Shown here: positions 24,533 to 35,431 of the stretch, piece by piece
How positions within the stretch are numbered: the first letter of the stretch is position 1
Layout: every line of letters starts with the position of its first letter
Origin: Streptococcus cristatus
GTDB taxonomy: Bacteria > Bacillota > Bacilli > Lactobacillales > Streptococcaceae
Length of the DNA stretch: 46,542 nucleotides
NCBI RefSeq assembly: GCF_003943465.1
Contig: NZ_RJPR01000008.1
Span: forward strand, 338 to 46,879
Reading direction: 5' to 3'
The notes under the pieces: model-generated
Told to the model about the DNA's origin: nothing
Database searches by the model: none
Seen by the model: only the letters and a program-made list of their open reading frames with translations
Translations under genes and position numbers: made by a program

Positions 24533-25543
24533 ATGAAATAGTTCCTTTTGTCTTTTCTCTTAACCAGTTTCTCAACCTCGATCTTGGTTCTGTTTTTGAG
24601 CCTTCTTTTTGCAGCCCTTAAGACCAACATTTCGGTCAAGGTCAAGTATTTTACATGGTTTTTAATCTTGCTGAGTTTTCTGTTTCCATTCCGTCCCCAG
24701 TTCGGTTCTGGCTTTATTCGCCTGAGTACTGGGGCAACTGTTCAGACAGCCGTTAGGGCTACCCAGACAAGTGGAGGGCAAGCTGTTTCTCAAGTAGCTG
24801 AAAAAGCTAGCCAGGCCAATCTCTGGGAGGCTTTTCTAGGGCTGCCTTGGTTTGAAATATTCTTTGTCATCTGGCTACTTGGTTGTGGATTTAACCTAGG
24901 GAAATATGCCTATTCTTATATCCGTTTCAAAAAGATGTTGCAACGTTGGGGGACAGAGGTTGAGGACGAAGAAACTTTATTCCAGTTGCAATTGATCAAA
25001 GAAAAGATGGGTGTTAAAAGCAAGATTCGTCTGCTTCACTATCCTATGACACAGAGTCCAATGTTGCTGGGATTCAGGGATATTTTAATTGTGTTGCCGG
25101 AGCTGGACTATACGGAGGAGGAGCTGCAGCTGATTTTCCAGCATGAGTTGACTCATTATCAGCACCGAGATGTCTTGATTAACCTTTTTGCAATTTTCGC
25201 CAAGAGCCTACATTGGTTTAATCCAGTGGTTCGTTTTGCTTGTCGGGAAACTCAGGAAGCAGGAGAAATGTACTGCGACTACGATGTTTTGAGCAGCAAA
25301 GATACAGCTTATCGAACTTTTTATGGTGAAACCATTCTGACAATGATTGACCGAAGTAAGAAGACTCCGATTGCTTTGACGACTTGTTTTTACTCGGATA
25401 AATTTAATCTTAAGAGTAAGGTAAAAAACAGCTATTTTGAATGACTTGCATTCTAAAAGTTAGGTAAAGCTTATATCTTAGTATTTCCGTTTGCAATATG
25501 GTTTCTCAAACCTCAAAAATCCAGACACATACGAATGATATAA
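24533..25543 (+). pseudogene. Decayed BlaR1-like M56 family metallopeptidase
   Basis: A GAGGT site precedes ATG 24533, but codon 3 is TAG (24539-24541). The frame then stays open from TTG 24548 for 298 codons: membrane spans near the start, a span near 100-115, SPMLLGF, and zinc motif HELTH with later EAGEMYCD. This is the M56 sensor-protease of BlaR1/MecR1, without a penicillin-binding domain. At 25442 TGA and 25454 TAA interrupt it; beyond them the same frame encodes KLGKAYILVFPFAIWF, a typical next membrane segment, before stopping at 25541. Removing one base near 25442 and adding one in the A run near 25455 restores continuity. So it has an early nonsense codon and a small indel-type lesion and is truncated. 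Sequencing error is the alternative. Confidence 0.8.
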
Positions 25544-25548
25544 AATAC

Positions 25549-25577
25549 TTGACACGGCTTTCTATGTATGGTATCAT
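25549..25577 (+). promoter_or_regulatory. rpsU promoter
   Basis: Consensus TTGACA (25549-25554), a 17-bp spacer ending in TGG, and TATCAT (25572-25577), as expected for a highly expressed ribosomal gene. It begins just after the M56 pseudogene remnant. Confidence 0.88.
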
Positions 25578-25611
25578 TATATAGATTTTGGACTTGAAGG
25601 GAGTGAAAAAA

Positions 25612-25788
25612 ATGTCAAAAACAGTAGTACGTAAGAATGAATCTCTTGACGATGCTCTTCGTCGTTTCAAACGTGCGGTTACTAAAGCTGGTACTCTTCA
25701 AGAAACACGCAAACGTGAATTCTATGAAAAACCTTCTGTAAAACGCAAACGTAAATCAGAAGCAGCTCGTAAACGTAAAAAATTCTAA
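25612..25788 (+). CDS. rpsU: 30S ribosomal protein S21
   Basis: The protein has 58 residues, starting [20 protein letters not shown] and ending in a very basic tail of Lys and Arg. S21 joins the 30S platform and helps initiation. GAAGGGAG lies before the ATG at 25612; an upstream TTG in frame is not needed. Codon use is strongly biased, as expected for ribosomal proteins. It has a single-gene unit with strong promoter and terminator here. Confidence 0.98.
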
Positions 25789-25803
25789 TTAATAGAATGA
25801 GGA

Positions 25804-25829
25804 AGCAGCCGATTTGGCTGTTTTTTTCT
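25804..25829 (+). terminator. rpsU terminator
   Basis: CAGCC pairs with GGCTG around GATTT and is followed by seven T. Confidence 0.85.
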
Positions 25830-25849
25830 TTTGAATGGGAAGTATATAA

Positions 25850-25883
25850 TAAAAACAGCACTGATTTTTTCAGTGCTGTTTGG
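25850..25883 (-). terminator. mscL terminator
   Basis: AAACAGCACTGA pairs perfectly with TCAGTGCTGTTT; on the minus strand it is followed by TTATT. It lies directly after the mscL stop codon. Confidence 0.88.
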
Positions 25884-25886
25884 ATA

Positions 25887-26273
25887 TTAGTTTTGTTTTT
25901 CAAGCAAGCTCTTGATTTCTTGCAGAACTTCAAGTTCTGTTGGTCCAGCTGGTGCTTCTTCAGCAGCTTCTTCGTTTTTCTTAGTAAGATTTTGTGCTTT
26001 TTCCGCAGCCTTAACGATGAAGAAGAGAACAGTACCGATTACTAAGAAGTTAATCACGGCGCTCAAGAAATTACCATAAGCAATTCCGTTCCATTTCAAT
26101 TCAGCGATTTGCTTCAAGTTTGCAGCTTTCAAAATTGGGTTGAGGAAGAGGGGAGTGATAACGTCAGTAATCAATGAGTTGACGATTGCTCCGAAAGCAT
26201 TCGCAATGATCACCCCGACTGCCAAGTCAATCACGTTACCGCGTAGCAAAAATTCTTTAAGATCCTTTAACAT
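25887..26273 (-). CDS. mscL: Large-conductance mechanosensitive channel
   Basis: The protein has 128 residues. It has the N-terminal amphipathic helix MLKDLKEFLLRGN, the pore-lining TM1 IDLAVGVIIANAFGAIVNSLITDVITP, the GIAYGNFLSAVINFLVIGTVLFFIVKAAEK second span and a C-terminal helix ending LLEKQN. It forms a pentameric channel that opens on membrane tension to release solutes after osmotic downshift. It is monocistronic with its own TTGAAA-17-TATAAT promoter. Confidence 0.97.
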   Translation of the reverse strand: MLKDLKEFLLRGNVIDLAVGVIIANAFGAIVNSLITDVITPLFLNPILKAANLKQIAELKWNGIAYGNFLSAVINFLVIGTVLFFIVKAAEKAQNLTKKNEEAAEEAPAGPTELEVLQEIKSLLEKQN

Positions 26274-26314
26274 TTTCTTTTCCTTTCAAAAAATAATTTA
26301 ATATTTGAGATTAT

Positions 26315-26343
26315 ATTATAGCTTAAAGAAGCAATTATTTCAA
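26315..26343 (-). promoter_or_regulatory. mscL promoter
   Basis: On the minus strand, TTGAAA (26343-26338), a 17-bp spacer and TATAAT (26320-26315). Confidence 0.85.
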
Positions 26344-26363
26344 GTTATTTGCCTATCAAATGT

Positions 26364-26392
26364 TTTACATTTGCGTCAAATTATTATAAAAT
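26364..26392 (+). promoter_or_regulatory. dnaG-rpoD promoter
   Basis: TTTACA (26364-26369), a 17-bp spacer and TAAAAT (26387-26392), back to back with the mscL promoter. Confidence 0.7.
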
Positions 26393-26431
26393 ATAGAGTG
26401 ATATTCTGTGATGAATTGGAGGTATTGTCTA

Positions 26432-28213
26432 TTGGATAAAGAAATGATTTCTGAAATAAAAAATAGTGTCAATATCGTCGATGTCATAGGAGAAACAGTA
26501 GCCTTGACCAAGGCTGGCAGAAACTTTCTGGGACTTTGTCCCTTTCATGGCGAAAAGACGCCTTCCTTCAACGTTGTAGAGGACAAGCAGTTTTATCACT
26601 GTTTTGGCTGTGGCAAGTCGGGGGATGTTTTCAAGTTTATTGAGGATTATCGAGGCGTATCCTTTATGGATGCTGTGCAGATTGTCGCAGACAGAGCGGG
26701 CATTTCCTTAGGGATGGAGAGAGCTAGCGCTGATCGACCGAGACAGTCTCATCCGTATCAGGCGCTCTATGATATTCATACAGAAGCAGCGAAGTTTTAC
26801 CATGCAGTTCTGATGACGACCAAGATAGGAGAAGAAGCGCGCGCTTATCTCTACAATCGTGGGCTGACGGATGAAGTTATTAAGCATTTTCAAATAGGGC
26901 TGGCTCCTAATGAAGGCAACTATCTTCATAAGAGTTTGGCTGGTAAGTTTGATGAGTCTACTATCATGAACTCGGGTCTTTTTAATCTGGCAGAGAATAA
27001 TCTGGTCTATGATGCTTTTCAGAACCGGATTATGTTTCCTTTGACCAATGACAAGGGTCAGGTTGTCGCCTTTTCTGGTCGAATCTGGCAAGATTCGGAG
27101 GCTGGTTCACAGACTGCCAAGTATAAGAATAGTCGCAGCACCCCTATTTTTAATAAAAGCTATGAGCTTTATCATCTGGATAAGGCCAAGCCGGTGATCA
27201 AGAAGAGCCACGAAGTCTATCTAATGGAAGGCTTTATGGACGTGATTGCGGCTTATCGGGCTGGAGTTGAAAATGCAGTCGCGTCGATGGGAACAGCTCT
27301 GACACCTGAGCACGTTCAGCATTTGCGTAAGTATTGCAAGAAAATTATTCTGACTTATGATGGAGACAGGGCTGGTCAGGCTGCGACAGCCAAGGCTTTA
27401 GAAGAGCTACGGGATATGTCGGTAGAGATTGTGTCCTTTCCTGACAATATGGATCCAGATGAATTTATTGCTAAAAATTCTGCCGAGGAATTGAAACAAT
27501 TTCTGACTAAAACGCGAATTAGTGATGTAGAGTTCCTTTTACGCTATCTCAAACCGGATAATATTGAAAATTTGCAGGCTCAGATTGAATTCGTGGAGCG
27601 AATGGCGCCTATTATTGCTCAGACGCAATCTATTACAGCTCAGAATTCCTATATTTATATGTTGGCTGAGTTGCTGCCTGATTTTGATTATCAGCAGGTA
27701 GAGAATACGGTTAACAATAGTCGTTTGGCTGAGCGAAGTAGTCGAAGCGGACAGCAGTCGGAATCTCTAAGAAGACCTGTACTGGTAGATCTTCCACTGT
27801 CTAAACAGCTATCACGGTTGATAAAGGCAGAAATCCATATCCTCTATCGTATGGTACACAATCCGCTGGTTTTAAATAGCTATCGGCTTCGCACAGATTT
27901 TGCCTTTGATACGGCGGAACTGCAGGAGCTATACGAGCTTTTACTGGCCAATGGTGAAGTGACCTCGCAGGATTTATCCAGCTTACCGGAAAGAGTCCAG
28001 CAACTTTGGTATCGGATGTTGGAGGAAGATTTGCCAGAGGAGATGGAAGACGGAGAGTTAGCAGAAGTAGAACTGACTAGGGAACGCGAATTGCTTCGTA
28101 AGAATAATCAGCTGATTAGCAAAAAGATTCGAGAAGCTTTGCATACTGGAGATGAGAATGCCGCTATATTAGAAGTGGAGCGCTTAATCGCACAAAAAAG
28201 AAGAATGGAGTAG
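26432..28213 (+). CDS. dnaG: DNA primase
   Basis: The start is taken as TTG 26432, giving [20 protein letters not shown], because GGAGGT (26418-26423) lies 8 bases before it; upstream GTG 26408 and ATG 26411 lie before that site. The product has 593 residues. The zinc finger has C36, H39, C57 and C60. The TOPRIM core has EGFMD and YDGDRAG, and a C-terminal helicase-binding domain follows. It makes RNA primers at the replication fork with DnaB/DnaC helicase. It ends 2 bp before rpoD, in the old macromolecular synthesis arrangement, with rpsU nearby but separately transcribed. Confidence 0.95.
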   Translation: MDKEMISEIKNSVNIVDVIGETVALTKAGRNFLGLCPFHGEKTPSFNVVEDKQFYHCFGCGKSGDVFKFIEDYRGVSFMDAVQIVADRAGISLGMERASADRPRQSHPYQALYDIHTEAAKFYHAVLMTTKIGEEARAYLYNRGLTDEVIKHFQIGLAPNEGNYLHKSLAGKFDESTIMNSGLFNLAENNLVYDAFQNRIMFPLTNDKGQVVAFSGRIWQDSEAGSQTAKYKNSRSTPIFNKSYELYHLDKAKPVIKKSHEVYLMEGFMDVIAAYRAGVENAVASMGTALTPEHVQHLRKYCKKIILTYDGDRAGQAATAKALEELRDMSVEIVSFPDNMDPDEFIAKNSAEELKQFLTKTRISDVEFLLRYLKPDNIENLQAQIEFVERMAPIIAQTQSITAQNSYIYMLAELLPDFDYQQVENTVNNSRLAERSSRSGQQSESLRRPVLVDLPLSKQLSRLIKAEIHILYRMVHNPLVLNSYRLRTDFAFDTAELQELYELLLANGEVTSQDLSSLPERVQQLWYRMLEEDLPEEMEDGELAEVELTRERELLRKNNQLISKKIREALHTGDENAAILEVERLIAQKRRME

Positions 28214-28215
28214 GT

Positions 28216-29328
28216 ATGGCTACAAAACAAAAAGAAGTAACAACATTAGACGTTCAAATTGCAGAATTCATCCGTAATCACAAGCAGACAGGTGTAGCGA
28301 CAGACGATGAAATCAATGACCAGCTGGTCATTCCTTTCACTTTGGACGCTGATGGGATTGAGGATTTGCTGCAACGCATTCAGGATGCGGGCATTTCTAT
28401 CACGGATAAGGAAGGAAATCCGAGCGCGCGTGTCTTGAATACTGAAGAGGAAGAAGCGGAGCTGACGGATGAAGAGCTCCTAGGTAGCAATTCAGCCAAG
28501 GTCAATGACCCAGTCCGCATGTATCTGAAAGAAATCGGGGTTGTGCCGCTTCTTAGCAATGAAGAAGAACAGGAACTGGCTATCTTGGTAGAACAGGGTG
28601 ACTTAGAAGCCAAGCAGCGCCTGGCTGAGGCCAACCTTCGTCTGGTTGTTTCCATTGCCAAGCGCTATGTCGGCCGTGGCATGCAGTTCCTTGATTTGAT
28701 TCAAGAAGGAAATATGGGGCTGATGAAGGCTGTTGATAAGTTTGACTACACCAAAGGATTTAAGTTTTCAACTTATGCGACTTGGTGGATTCGTCAGGCC
28801 ATTACCCGTGCGATTGCTGACCAAGCTAGAACAATCCGAATCCCAGTTCACATGGTGGAAACCATTAACAAGCTGGTCCGTGAGCAACGTAATCTCTTGC
28901 AGGAATTAGGTCAAGACCCAACACCAGAGCAAATTGCTGAGCGCATGGATATGACACCAGATAAGGTTCGTGAGATTCTCAAGATTGCTCAGGAGCCGGT
29001 TTCCTTGGAAACACCTATCGGTGAGGAAGATGACAGCCATCTGGGAGACTTTATCGAGGACGAAGTGATTGAAAATCCAGTCGATTACACAACTCGTGTC
29101 GTTCTTCGTGAGCAGTTGGATGAGGTTTTGGATACTTTGACAGATCGTGAGGAAAACGTCTTGCGTTTGCGCTTTGGTCTAGATGATGGAAAGATGCGGA
29201 CTCTGGAAGATGTCGGCAAGGTCTTCAATGTAACTCGTGAGCGGATTCGCCAGATTGAAGCCAAGGCCCTACGTAAACTTCGCCACCCAAGCCGCAGCAA
29301 ACCACTCAGAGACTTTATTGAAGATTAA
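28216..29328 (+). CDS. rpoD: Primary sigma factor SigA/RpoD
   Basis: The protein has 370 residues. Region 1.2 begins at [11 protein letters not shown]; region 2 shows [14 protein letters not shown], the -10 recognising [14 protein letters not shown] and [13 protein letters not shown]; region 3 is [12 protein letters not shown]; region 4.2 ends with [20 protein letters not shown], which reads the -35. It is the housekeeping sigma factor. Its ribosome site GGAGTAGGT overlaps the end of dnaG, and the stop-to-start gap is 2 bp, so translation is likely coupled. Confidence 0.98.
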   Translation: MATKQKEVTTLDVQIAEFIRNHKQTGVATDDEINDQLVIPFTLDADGIEDLLQRIQDAGISITDKEGNPSARVLNTEEEEAELTDEELLGSNSAKVNDPVRMYLKEIGVVPLLSNEEEQELAILVEQGDLEAKQRLAEANLRLVVSIAKRYVGRGMQFLDLIQEGNMGLMKAVDKFDYTKGFKFSTYATWWIRQAITRAIADQARTIRIPVHMVETINKLVREQRNLLQELGQDPTPEQIAERMDMTPDKVREILKIAQEPVSLETPIGEEDDSHLGDFIEDEVIENPVDYTTRVVLREQLDEVLDTLTDREENVLRLRFGLDDGKMRTLEDVGKVFNVTRERIRQIEAKALRKLRHPSRSKPLRDFIED

Positions 29329-29454
29329 GAACTGAAGAGCAAGAAGGGGCAGGAATCTTTCAGTAGGAAGTGTCAAGTCGGCAATCCTAGCTGAAAACAA
29401 AGGCCCCCTCGAGCTAACTTGAAATTTCTGCCATATCTATAAGGAGGATATTGC

Positions 29455-29793
29455 ATGTCAGAAAAAAAATACAGCCCCGAAGAAGTTGAAAAGATTAAAA
29501 CGCGTATTTTGGAGAGCTTGGAGCAGGTCATTGACCCAGAGCTGGGGATTGATATTGTCAATCTCGGCTTGATTTATGAAATCCGTTTTGACGAGACCAA
29601 TGGGGAAACGGAAATCGATATGACCTTGACCACTATGGGATGCCCTCTGGCGGATCTTCTGACTGACCAGATTTATGATGCCATGTCAGATGTTCCAGAG
29701 GTTACCAAGACTGATGTTAAGTTGGTTTGGTACCCCGCTTGGACAGTGGAAAAGATGAGCCGTTATGCTCGGATTGCATTGGGGATTAAATAG
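29455..29793 (+). CDS. DUF59/MIP18 family iron-sulfur assembly factor (SufT-like)
   Basis: The protein has 112 residues. DUF59 motifs are clear: VIDPELGIDIVNLGLIYEI and MTLTTMGCPLADLL with the conserved cysteine, then VKLVWYPAWTVEKM. Members help load Fe-S clusters onto target proteins; in Firmicutes SufT acts in maturation under high demand. It follows rpoD after 126 bp with AAGGAGG before the ATG. No clear terminator or promoter was found between, so it may be a third gene of the dnaG-rpoD unit. Confidence 0.9.
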   Translation: MSEKKYSPEEVEKIKTRILESLEQVIDPELGIDIVNLGLIYEIRFDETNGETEIDMTLTTMGCPLADLLTDQIYDAMSDVPEVTKTDVKLVWYPAWTVEKMSRYARIALGIK

Positions 29794-29823
29794 CGACATC
29801 ACACTGGAAGATAGACTATACAG

Positions 29824-29857
29824 AAAAGCACTTGAAATGAAAATCAAGTGCTTTTTG
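29824..29857. terminator. Bidirectional terminator between the DUF59 gene and birA
   Basis: AAAAGCACTTGA pairs perfectly with TCAAGTGCTTTT around eight bases, flanked by A and T runs that serve both strands. Confidence 0.9.
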
Positions 29858-29875
29858 AATGTAATTTTATACAAA

Positions 29876-30811
29876 CTACCAGCTAGTTAGTGAAATTTCC
29901 CCGCTGTTGAGCCAGATATTTTGGCCGTTCTCTAACTGGACTAGAAGTTGGCCACTGTCCGAGATATCGCTAGCAATTCCCTTATAGGTTTGATTGTTTT
30001 GCTGGAAGCTCACTTGGCGACCGAGGACTAGGGAGTGCTTTTTATAAAGATAGAACAGGTCTTGGGGATCGCTTTCGTAGAAACATCTCCAGATTTCAGC
30101 AATTAGCGCATTTCTGCTGATAGGAGCTCGCTCTGTAAAGAGTGATCCAGCCTTAGCTTGCAATTCTTCTGGAAAATCATTAACGCAAAAATTAAACCCG
30201 ACCCCGATAATAATATCTGTGACTAAGCCTGTCTCGACGGAGGTAATGGCCTCGGTTAAAATGCCTGCGATTTTTTTATCCTTGTAGTAAATATCGTTGA
30301 CCCACTTGATATCTATGTCTATGAGGGTTAGATTTTTTACAGCTTGATAGATGGCTCCGGCTGTCAGGAGAGTATAGGCAGGGATTTGATCAAAAGATAG
30401 GTTGGGCTTGAGATGAAGGGACATATAAAAGCCACCTTGTTTTGGAGAGAAAAAGTCTCGTCCGAAGCGACCGCGCCCAGCGGATTGAGCAGCAGCTAGA
30501 TAGAGGGTATTTGCTTCGCCACCTGCTTCTAGACCTGCTTTGGCATCTATCTGAGTAGATTGACAGTTGGGGTTGAAGGAAACTTTGATAGGTGCCTCTT
30601 TTTCAATGATTTCTGGGATTAGTAAATCCCCTGCTTTGAGCTTATAGCCCCGGTTTTTAACGGAATCAATCTGGATTCCTTCTCTTTCCAAGCGCTGAAT
30701 GGCCTTCCAAATGGAGGTCCTGGAAATGCCCAGTGTCTGAGCCAGACTTTCTCCGTTTACATAATCATCAGCTTGGCTGAGAATGGTAAATAATTGTTCG
30801 TAGGTTTTCAT
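29876..30811 (-). CDS. birA: Bifunctional biotin-protein ligase / biotin operon repressor
   Basis: The protein has 311 residues. An N-terminal winged helix (LAQTLGISRTSIWKAIQRLE, 24-43) precedes the ligase domain with the biotinyl-AMP loop AGRGRFGRDF, KWVNDIYYKDKKIAGIL and GVGFNFCV, and a small C-terminal SH3-like domain. It attaches biotin to acetyl-CoA carboxylase subunits and can act as a biotin-dependent repressor. It lies 14 bp after galR on the same strand and is probably transcribed with it, though the two functions are unrelated. Confidence 0.95.
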   Translation of the reverse strand: MKTYEQLFTILSQADDYVNGESLAQTLGISRTSIWKAIQRLEREGIQIDSVKNRGYKLKAGDLLIPEIIEKEAPIKVSFNPNCQSTQIDAKAGLEAGGEANTLYLAAAQSAGRGRFGRDFFSPKQGGFYMSLHLKPNLSFDQIPAYTLLTAGAIYQAVKNLTLIDIDIKWVNDIYYKDKKIAGILTEAITSVETGLVTDIIIGVGFNFCVNDFPEELQAKAGSLFTERAPISRNALIAEIWRCFYESDPQDLFYLYKKHSLVLGRQVSFQQNNQTYKGIASDISDSGQLLVQLENGQNIWLNSGEISLTSW

Positions 30812-30825
30812 TCGTTCTTTCTCTG

Positions 30826-31836
<1,011 letters not shown>

Positions 31837-31855
31837 CTATTGTCTTATATGGGCT

Positions 31856-31884
31856 ATTATACCTCAAAAACAAGTAAATAACAA
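31856..31884 (-). promoter_or_regulatory. galR promoter
   Basis: On the minus strand, TTGTTA (31884-31879), a 17-bp spacer and TATAAT (31861-31856). Confidence 0.82.
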
Positions 31885-31891
31885 AGAGGAA

Positions 31892-31938
31892 TTTAGTAAA
31901 TATTACCCAATTTTTTATTAAGTAAAATTTTACTAAAT
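31892..31938. promoter_or_regulatory. Candidate GalR operators between galR and galK
   Basis: The core AGTAAAATTTTACT (31921-31934) is a perfect 14-bp palindrome, extended to 22 bp (31917-31938) with one mismatched pair. A weaker half-symmetric site TAGTAAATATTACC lies at 31894-31907. They sit between the galR and galK promoters. GalR binding is inferred from position and LacI-family symmetry. Confidence 0.72.
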
Positions 31939-31941
31939 TTA

Positions 31942-31970
31942 TTGAAGTTTTACTCGGAAACAGTTATAAT
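31942..31970 (+). promoter_or_regulatory. galK promoter
   Basis: TTGAAG (31942-31947), a 17-bp spacer and TATAAT (31965-31970). The main palindrome ends four bases before the -35. Confidence 0.85.
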
Positions 31971-31977
31971 AAATATA

Positions 31978-31991
31978 AGAAAACGATTACA
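31978..31991 (+). promoter_or_regulatory. Candidate CcpA cre site at the galK start
   Basis: AGAAAACGATTACA fits the cre consensus TGWNANCGNTNWCA at every defined position except the first base. It lies at the predicted transcription start, where CcpA would repress in glucose. Confidence 0.6.
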
Positions 31992-32024
31992 ATGTCGATC
32001 ATTCATTTTAAAGGAGTTTAGCTT

Positions 32025-33203
32025 ATGTCAAACCTAATTTCAGCGGAGCAAGTCCGCGCAGATTTTGCCAAAGTTTTTGGAGTAGAAGCGGATCACACTT
32101 TCTTTTCACCCGGTCGGATTAATCTGATTGGTGAGCATACCGACTACAACGGCGGCCATGTCTTTCCTGCAGCCATTTCTCTAGGAACTTATGGGGCGGC
32201 TCGCAAGCGGGACGACCAGCTCTTGCGATTCTTCTCGGGAAATTTTGAAGAAAAAGGCATCATTGAAGTGCCATTGGAAAACCTTCGTTTTGAAACAGAA
32301 CACAACTGGACCAACTATCCAAAAGGAGTTCTACATTTTCTGCAAGAGGCTGGCCATACGATTGACCGAGGCATGGATGTCTATGTTTATGGAAATATTC
32401 CCAATGGGGCTGGCTTGTCGTCATCTGCGTCATTAGAGCTCTTAACGGGTATCATTGCTGAGAAACTTTTTGATTTGAACTTGGAACGTTTGGACCTAGT
32501 GAAAATCGGTAAATTAACTGAAAATGAATTTATCGGGGTTAATTCTGGCATCATGGACCAGTTTGCTATCGGGATGGGAGCTGACCAGCGGGCTATTTAC
32601 CTTGACACCAATACTCTTGAGTATGATTTGGTGCCGCTTGATCTCCAGGACAATGTTGTAGTGATTATGAATACCAATAAGCGACGTGAGTTGGCGGACT
32701 CTAAGTACAATGAGCGTCGGTCGGAGTGCGAAAAAGCTGTTGAAGAACTTAACCGTAAGCTGTCTATCGCTACCTTGGGTGAGTTGGACGAGTGGTCCTT
32801 TGATGAGTATAGCTATCTGATAGAGGACGAAAATCGCCTCAAACGGGCTCGCCATGCCGTTTTAGAAAATCAACGGACTTTGCAAGCGCAGGCAGCTTTG
32901 CAGGCAGGTGATCTTGACAAGTTTGGCCGTCTCATGAATGCGTCTCATGTTTCTTTAGAACATGACTATGAAGTGACTGGTTTGGAATTGGATACCCTCG
33001 TTCATACTGCTTGGGCTCAGGAAGGTGTTCTTGGTGCTCGTATGACAGGGGCAGGTTTTGGTGGCTGTGCCATTTCCTTGGTGCGAAAAGATGCTGTTGA
33101 GGCCTTTAAGCAAGCTGTTGGCAAGCACTACGAGGAAGTCGTTGGATACGCTCCAAGCTTCTATATCGCTGAAGTTGCAGGTGGCACTCGCGTTTTAGAC
33201 TAG
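32025..33203 (+). CDS. galK: Galactokinase
   Basis: The protein has 392 residues. GHMP kinase motifs are present: [16 protein letters not shown] (29-44), the ATP-binding [25 protein letters not shown] with the catalytic base region, and the late [14 protein letters not shown]. It phosphorylates galactose at C1, the first Leloir step. AAAGGAG precedes the ATG. It is the first gene of galK-HAD-galT and lies behind a promoter with GalR and cre sites. Confidence 0.97.
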   Translation: MSNLISAEQVRADFAKVFGVEADHTFFSPGRINLIGEHTDYNGGHVFPAAISLGTYGAARKRDDQLLRFFSGNFEEKGIIEVPLENLRFETEHNWTNYPKGVLHFLQEAGHTIDRGMDVYVYGNIPNGAGLSSSASLELLTGIIAEKLFDLNLERLDLVKIGKLTENEFIGVNSGIMDQFAIGMGADQRAIYLDTNTLEYDLVPLDLQDNVVVIMNTNKRRELADSKYNERRSECEKAVEELNRKLSIATLGELDEWSFDEYSYLIEDENRLKRARHAVLENQRTLQAQAALQAGDLDKFGRLMNASHVSLEHDYEVTGLELDTLVHTAWAQEGVLGARMTGAGFGGCAISLVRKDAVEAFKQAVGKHYEEVVGYAPSFYIAEVAGGTRVLD

Positions 33204-33214
33204 GAGAGAAGTAA

Positions 33215-33874
33215 ATGGACGCTGTAATATTTGATTTAGATGGCTTATTAGCTGATACTGAGATCATTTCTCTAAAAGTTTATCAAGAATTGCTTAAAGA
33301 TTTTGGAATTCCTTTCACAGAAGAAACATATTCTAGAGAATACAGTGGACATAGGGAAGAGGAGAATGTTCAACGATTTTTGGACACCTATGATTTACCT
33401 TGGAACTTTGACCAAACCTTGGAAAAAGTTTATGAACTGGAAGCTCGAATATTAGCCAGAGGTGTAAATTTAAAAAAAGGTGCTAAAAATTTGCTTGCTT
33501 TTTTGGAAAGAGAAGGTATTTCAATCGCCTTAGCAACTTCAAGTGTTGAATCTCGAGCGAGAATGATCTTGGATAGTAATGGTATACTGTCCCTATTTGA
33601 CCATCTAGTTTTTGCAAAAGATGTAAAGAGAAGCAAACCTTACCCTGATATATTTTTAAAGGCCTGTAGAGATTTGAATGTTTTACCAGAGAATTGCTTA
33701 GTACTAGAGGATAGTGAAGCAGGGATTGAGGCAGCGTATAGAGCTGGGATACCAGTCATTTGTATTCCAGACTTAAAAATACCAGCACAGTCTTTCTTAA
33801 ATAAAACAGAACAAGTTTTTCAGGATTTAGACGCTGTCAGAGACTATTTAGAATGTAAGAAGGAGAATCAATGA
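33215..33874 (+). CDS. HAD-superfamily hydrolase, beta-phosphoglucomutase-like, inside the gal operon
   Basis: The protein has 219 residues. HAD motif [11 protein letters not shown] (nucleophile D7, acid/base D9), motif II ATSS, the lysine of [10 protein letters not shown] and motif [13 protein letters not shown] are all present, with a helical cap between about 15 and 85. It is a sugar-phosphate phosphatase or mutase; the exact substrate is open. It lies 11 bp after galK and overlaps galT by 4 bp (ATGA). It is visibly A+T richer than galK and galT, so it may be a later insertion into the operon. A role in removing galactose-1-phosphate or another sugar phosphate is possible but unproved. Confidence 0.85.
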   Translation: MDAVIFDLDGLLADTEIISLKVYQELLKDFGIPFTEETYSREYSGHREEENVQRFLDTYDLPWNFDQTLEKVYELEARILARGVNLKKGAKNLLAFLEREGISIALATSSVESRARMILDSNGILSLFDHLVFAKDVKRSKPYPDIFLKACRDLNVLPENCLVLEDSEAGIEAAYRAGIPVICIPDLKIPAQSFLNKTEQVFQDLDAVRDYLECKKENQ

Positions 33875-35355
33875 GTCAGGAAGTTATAGATGCATTTATC
33901 ACAGAAGTCATTTCTGAAAGTTCATTTGAGGAAATGGATCGAATCTACCTGACCAATCGTGTTTTGGCTCGAGTGGGCGAAGGCGTTTTGGAAGTTGAGA
34001 CTAATCTGGATAAATTGATTGACCTAAAGGACCAGCTGGTCGAAGAAGCAGTTCGATTAGAGACGATTGAGGATGTTCAGACTGCGCGTGAAATCCTTGG
34101 TGCTGAGCTCATGGACTTGATTACCCCTGCCCCTAGCCAGCTCAATTGGGACTTCTGGACGACTTATGCCTCCAATCCCGAGCAAGCTGTAGCTGATTTT
34201 TACCAGCTTAGTCAAAAAAATGACTATATCAAGGTCAAGGCTATTGCTAAAAACATTGCTTTCAAAGCACCGACTGAATATGGAGATTTGGAAATCACCA
34301 TCAATCTCTCTAAGCCGGAAAAGGATCCCAAGGAGATTGCAGCAGCTAAAAAGGCAATGAATAGTCATTATCCAGCATGTCAGCTCTGTATGGAAAATGA
34401 AGGATATCAAGGTCGCTTGGACCATCCAGCCCGCGCCAACCATCGGATTATTCGCTTTGACTTAGTCGGACAGGAGTGGGGCTTCCAGTATTCGCCCTAT
34501 GCCTACTTTAATGAGCATTGCATCTTTCTGCACAGCCAGCACCTTCCTATGGCCATCAGCCGTCTGACTTTTGAGCGCCTACTGGACATCGTTGAGACCT
34601 TTCCGGGCTATTTTGCTGGCTCAAACGCCGACCTGCCTATTGTCGGCGGCTCTATCCTGACCCACGACCACTATCAGGGCGGACGTCACACTTTCCCTAT
34701 GGAAATGGCAGAGCTGGATTGCAGCTTTACTTTTAGCGGATTTGAAGAGGTAGAGGCAGGTATTGTCAAATGGCCTATGTCCGTCATTCGTATGAAATCT
34801 GAGAAGAAGGAACAGTTGATTAAGTTGGCTGACAAGATCTTGCAAGCTTGGCGAACCTATTCTGACCCAAGTGTGCAGGTGTTGGCAGAGTCTGAGGGTG
34901 AGCCGCACCATACCATCACACCGATTGCCCGCAGGAAAGATGGATCTTTTGAGCTAGACTTGGTCTTGCGGGACAATCAAACTTCCCCAGAACATCCGGA
35001 CGGCATTTATCACCCTCATAAGGATGTGCAGCATATTAAGAAAGAAAATATCGGTCTGATTGAGGTTATGGGACTGGCTATTCTGCCGCCTCGGCTCAAG
35101 GAAGAACTCAAGCAGGTAGAACTTTTCTTGCTGGGAGAAGACTGTCAGGTCGCTGCCTATCATCAGGAGTGGGCCAATCAACTCAAAAACCAGCATCCGA
35201 ATGTTTCCGCTGAAACGGTGGAAGGAGTAGTTCAGGCTTCAGTTGGACAAATTTTCAGCCGTGTGCTGGAAGACGCGGGAGTTTACAAGCGAACAGAGGA
35301 AGGGCAGGATGCTTTCATGCGCTTTGTACGATCTGTTGGTTTGAAAGAGGAATAA
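33871..35355 (+). CDS. galT: Galactose-1-phosphate uridylyltransferase, type 2
   Basis: The protein has 494 residues, the long Firmicutes type. The active-site block [19 protein letters not shown] carries the histidines used for the uridylyl-enzyme intermediate. Other family stretches are [23 protein letters not shown] and FNEHCIFLH. It exchanges UMP between UDP-glucose and galactose-1-phosphate. It is translationally coupled to the HAD gene. Confidence 0.96.
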   Translation: MSQEVIDAFITEVISESSFEEMDRIYLTNRVLARVGEGVLEVETNLDKLIDLKDQLVEEAVRLETIEDVQTAREILGAELMDLITPAPSQLNWDFWTTYASNPEQAVADFYQLSQKNDYIKVKAIAKNIAFKAPTEYGDLEITINLSKPEKDPKEIAAAKKAMNSHYPACQLCMENEGYQGRLDHPARANHRIIRFDLVGQEWGFQYSPYAYFNEHCIFLHSQHLPMAISRLTFERLLDIVETFPGYFAGSNADLPIVGGSILTHDHYQGGRHTFPMEMAELDCSFTFSGFEEVEAGIVKWPMSVIRMKSEKKEQLIKLADKILQAWRTYSDPSVQVLAESEGEPHHTITPIARRKDGSFELDLVLRDNQTSPEHPDGIYHPHKDVQHIKKENIGLIEVMGLAILPPRLKEELKQVELFLLGEDCQVAAYHQEWANQLKNQHPNVSAETVEGVVQASVGQIFSRVLEDAGVYKRTEEGQDAFMRFVRSVGLKEE

Positions 35356-35390
35356 TTGCAGTGAGAGTTTTCATTTGTCCCTATTTTTGA

Positions 35391-35396
35391 TAAAAT
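35391..35396 (+). promoter_or_regulatory. Possible galE promoter (-10)
   Basis: TTTTTGA runs into TAAAAT (35391-35396), an extended -10 about 35 bp before the galE ATG. No strong -35 is seen. galE may have this extra promoter besides operon read-through. Confidence 0.5.
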
Positions 35397-35431
35397 AGTT
35401 AAATAAAAATCAAGACAAGAAAGAGAGAAAC

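Noticed and set aside
24548..25444. Intact 298-residue M56 protein starting at TTG
   Set aside because: There is no ribosome site before this TTG; a proper site and ATG lie just upstream but run into TAG at codon 3, and the C-terminal frame continues past two stops.
25797..26045. 82-codon plus-strand frame after rpsU
   Set aside because: It crosses the rpsU and mscL terminators and lies opposite mscL; phenylalanine-rich low-complexity product.
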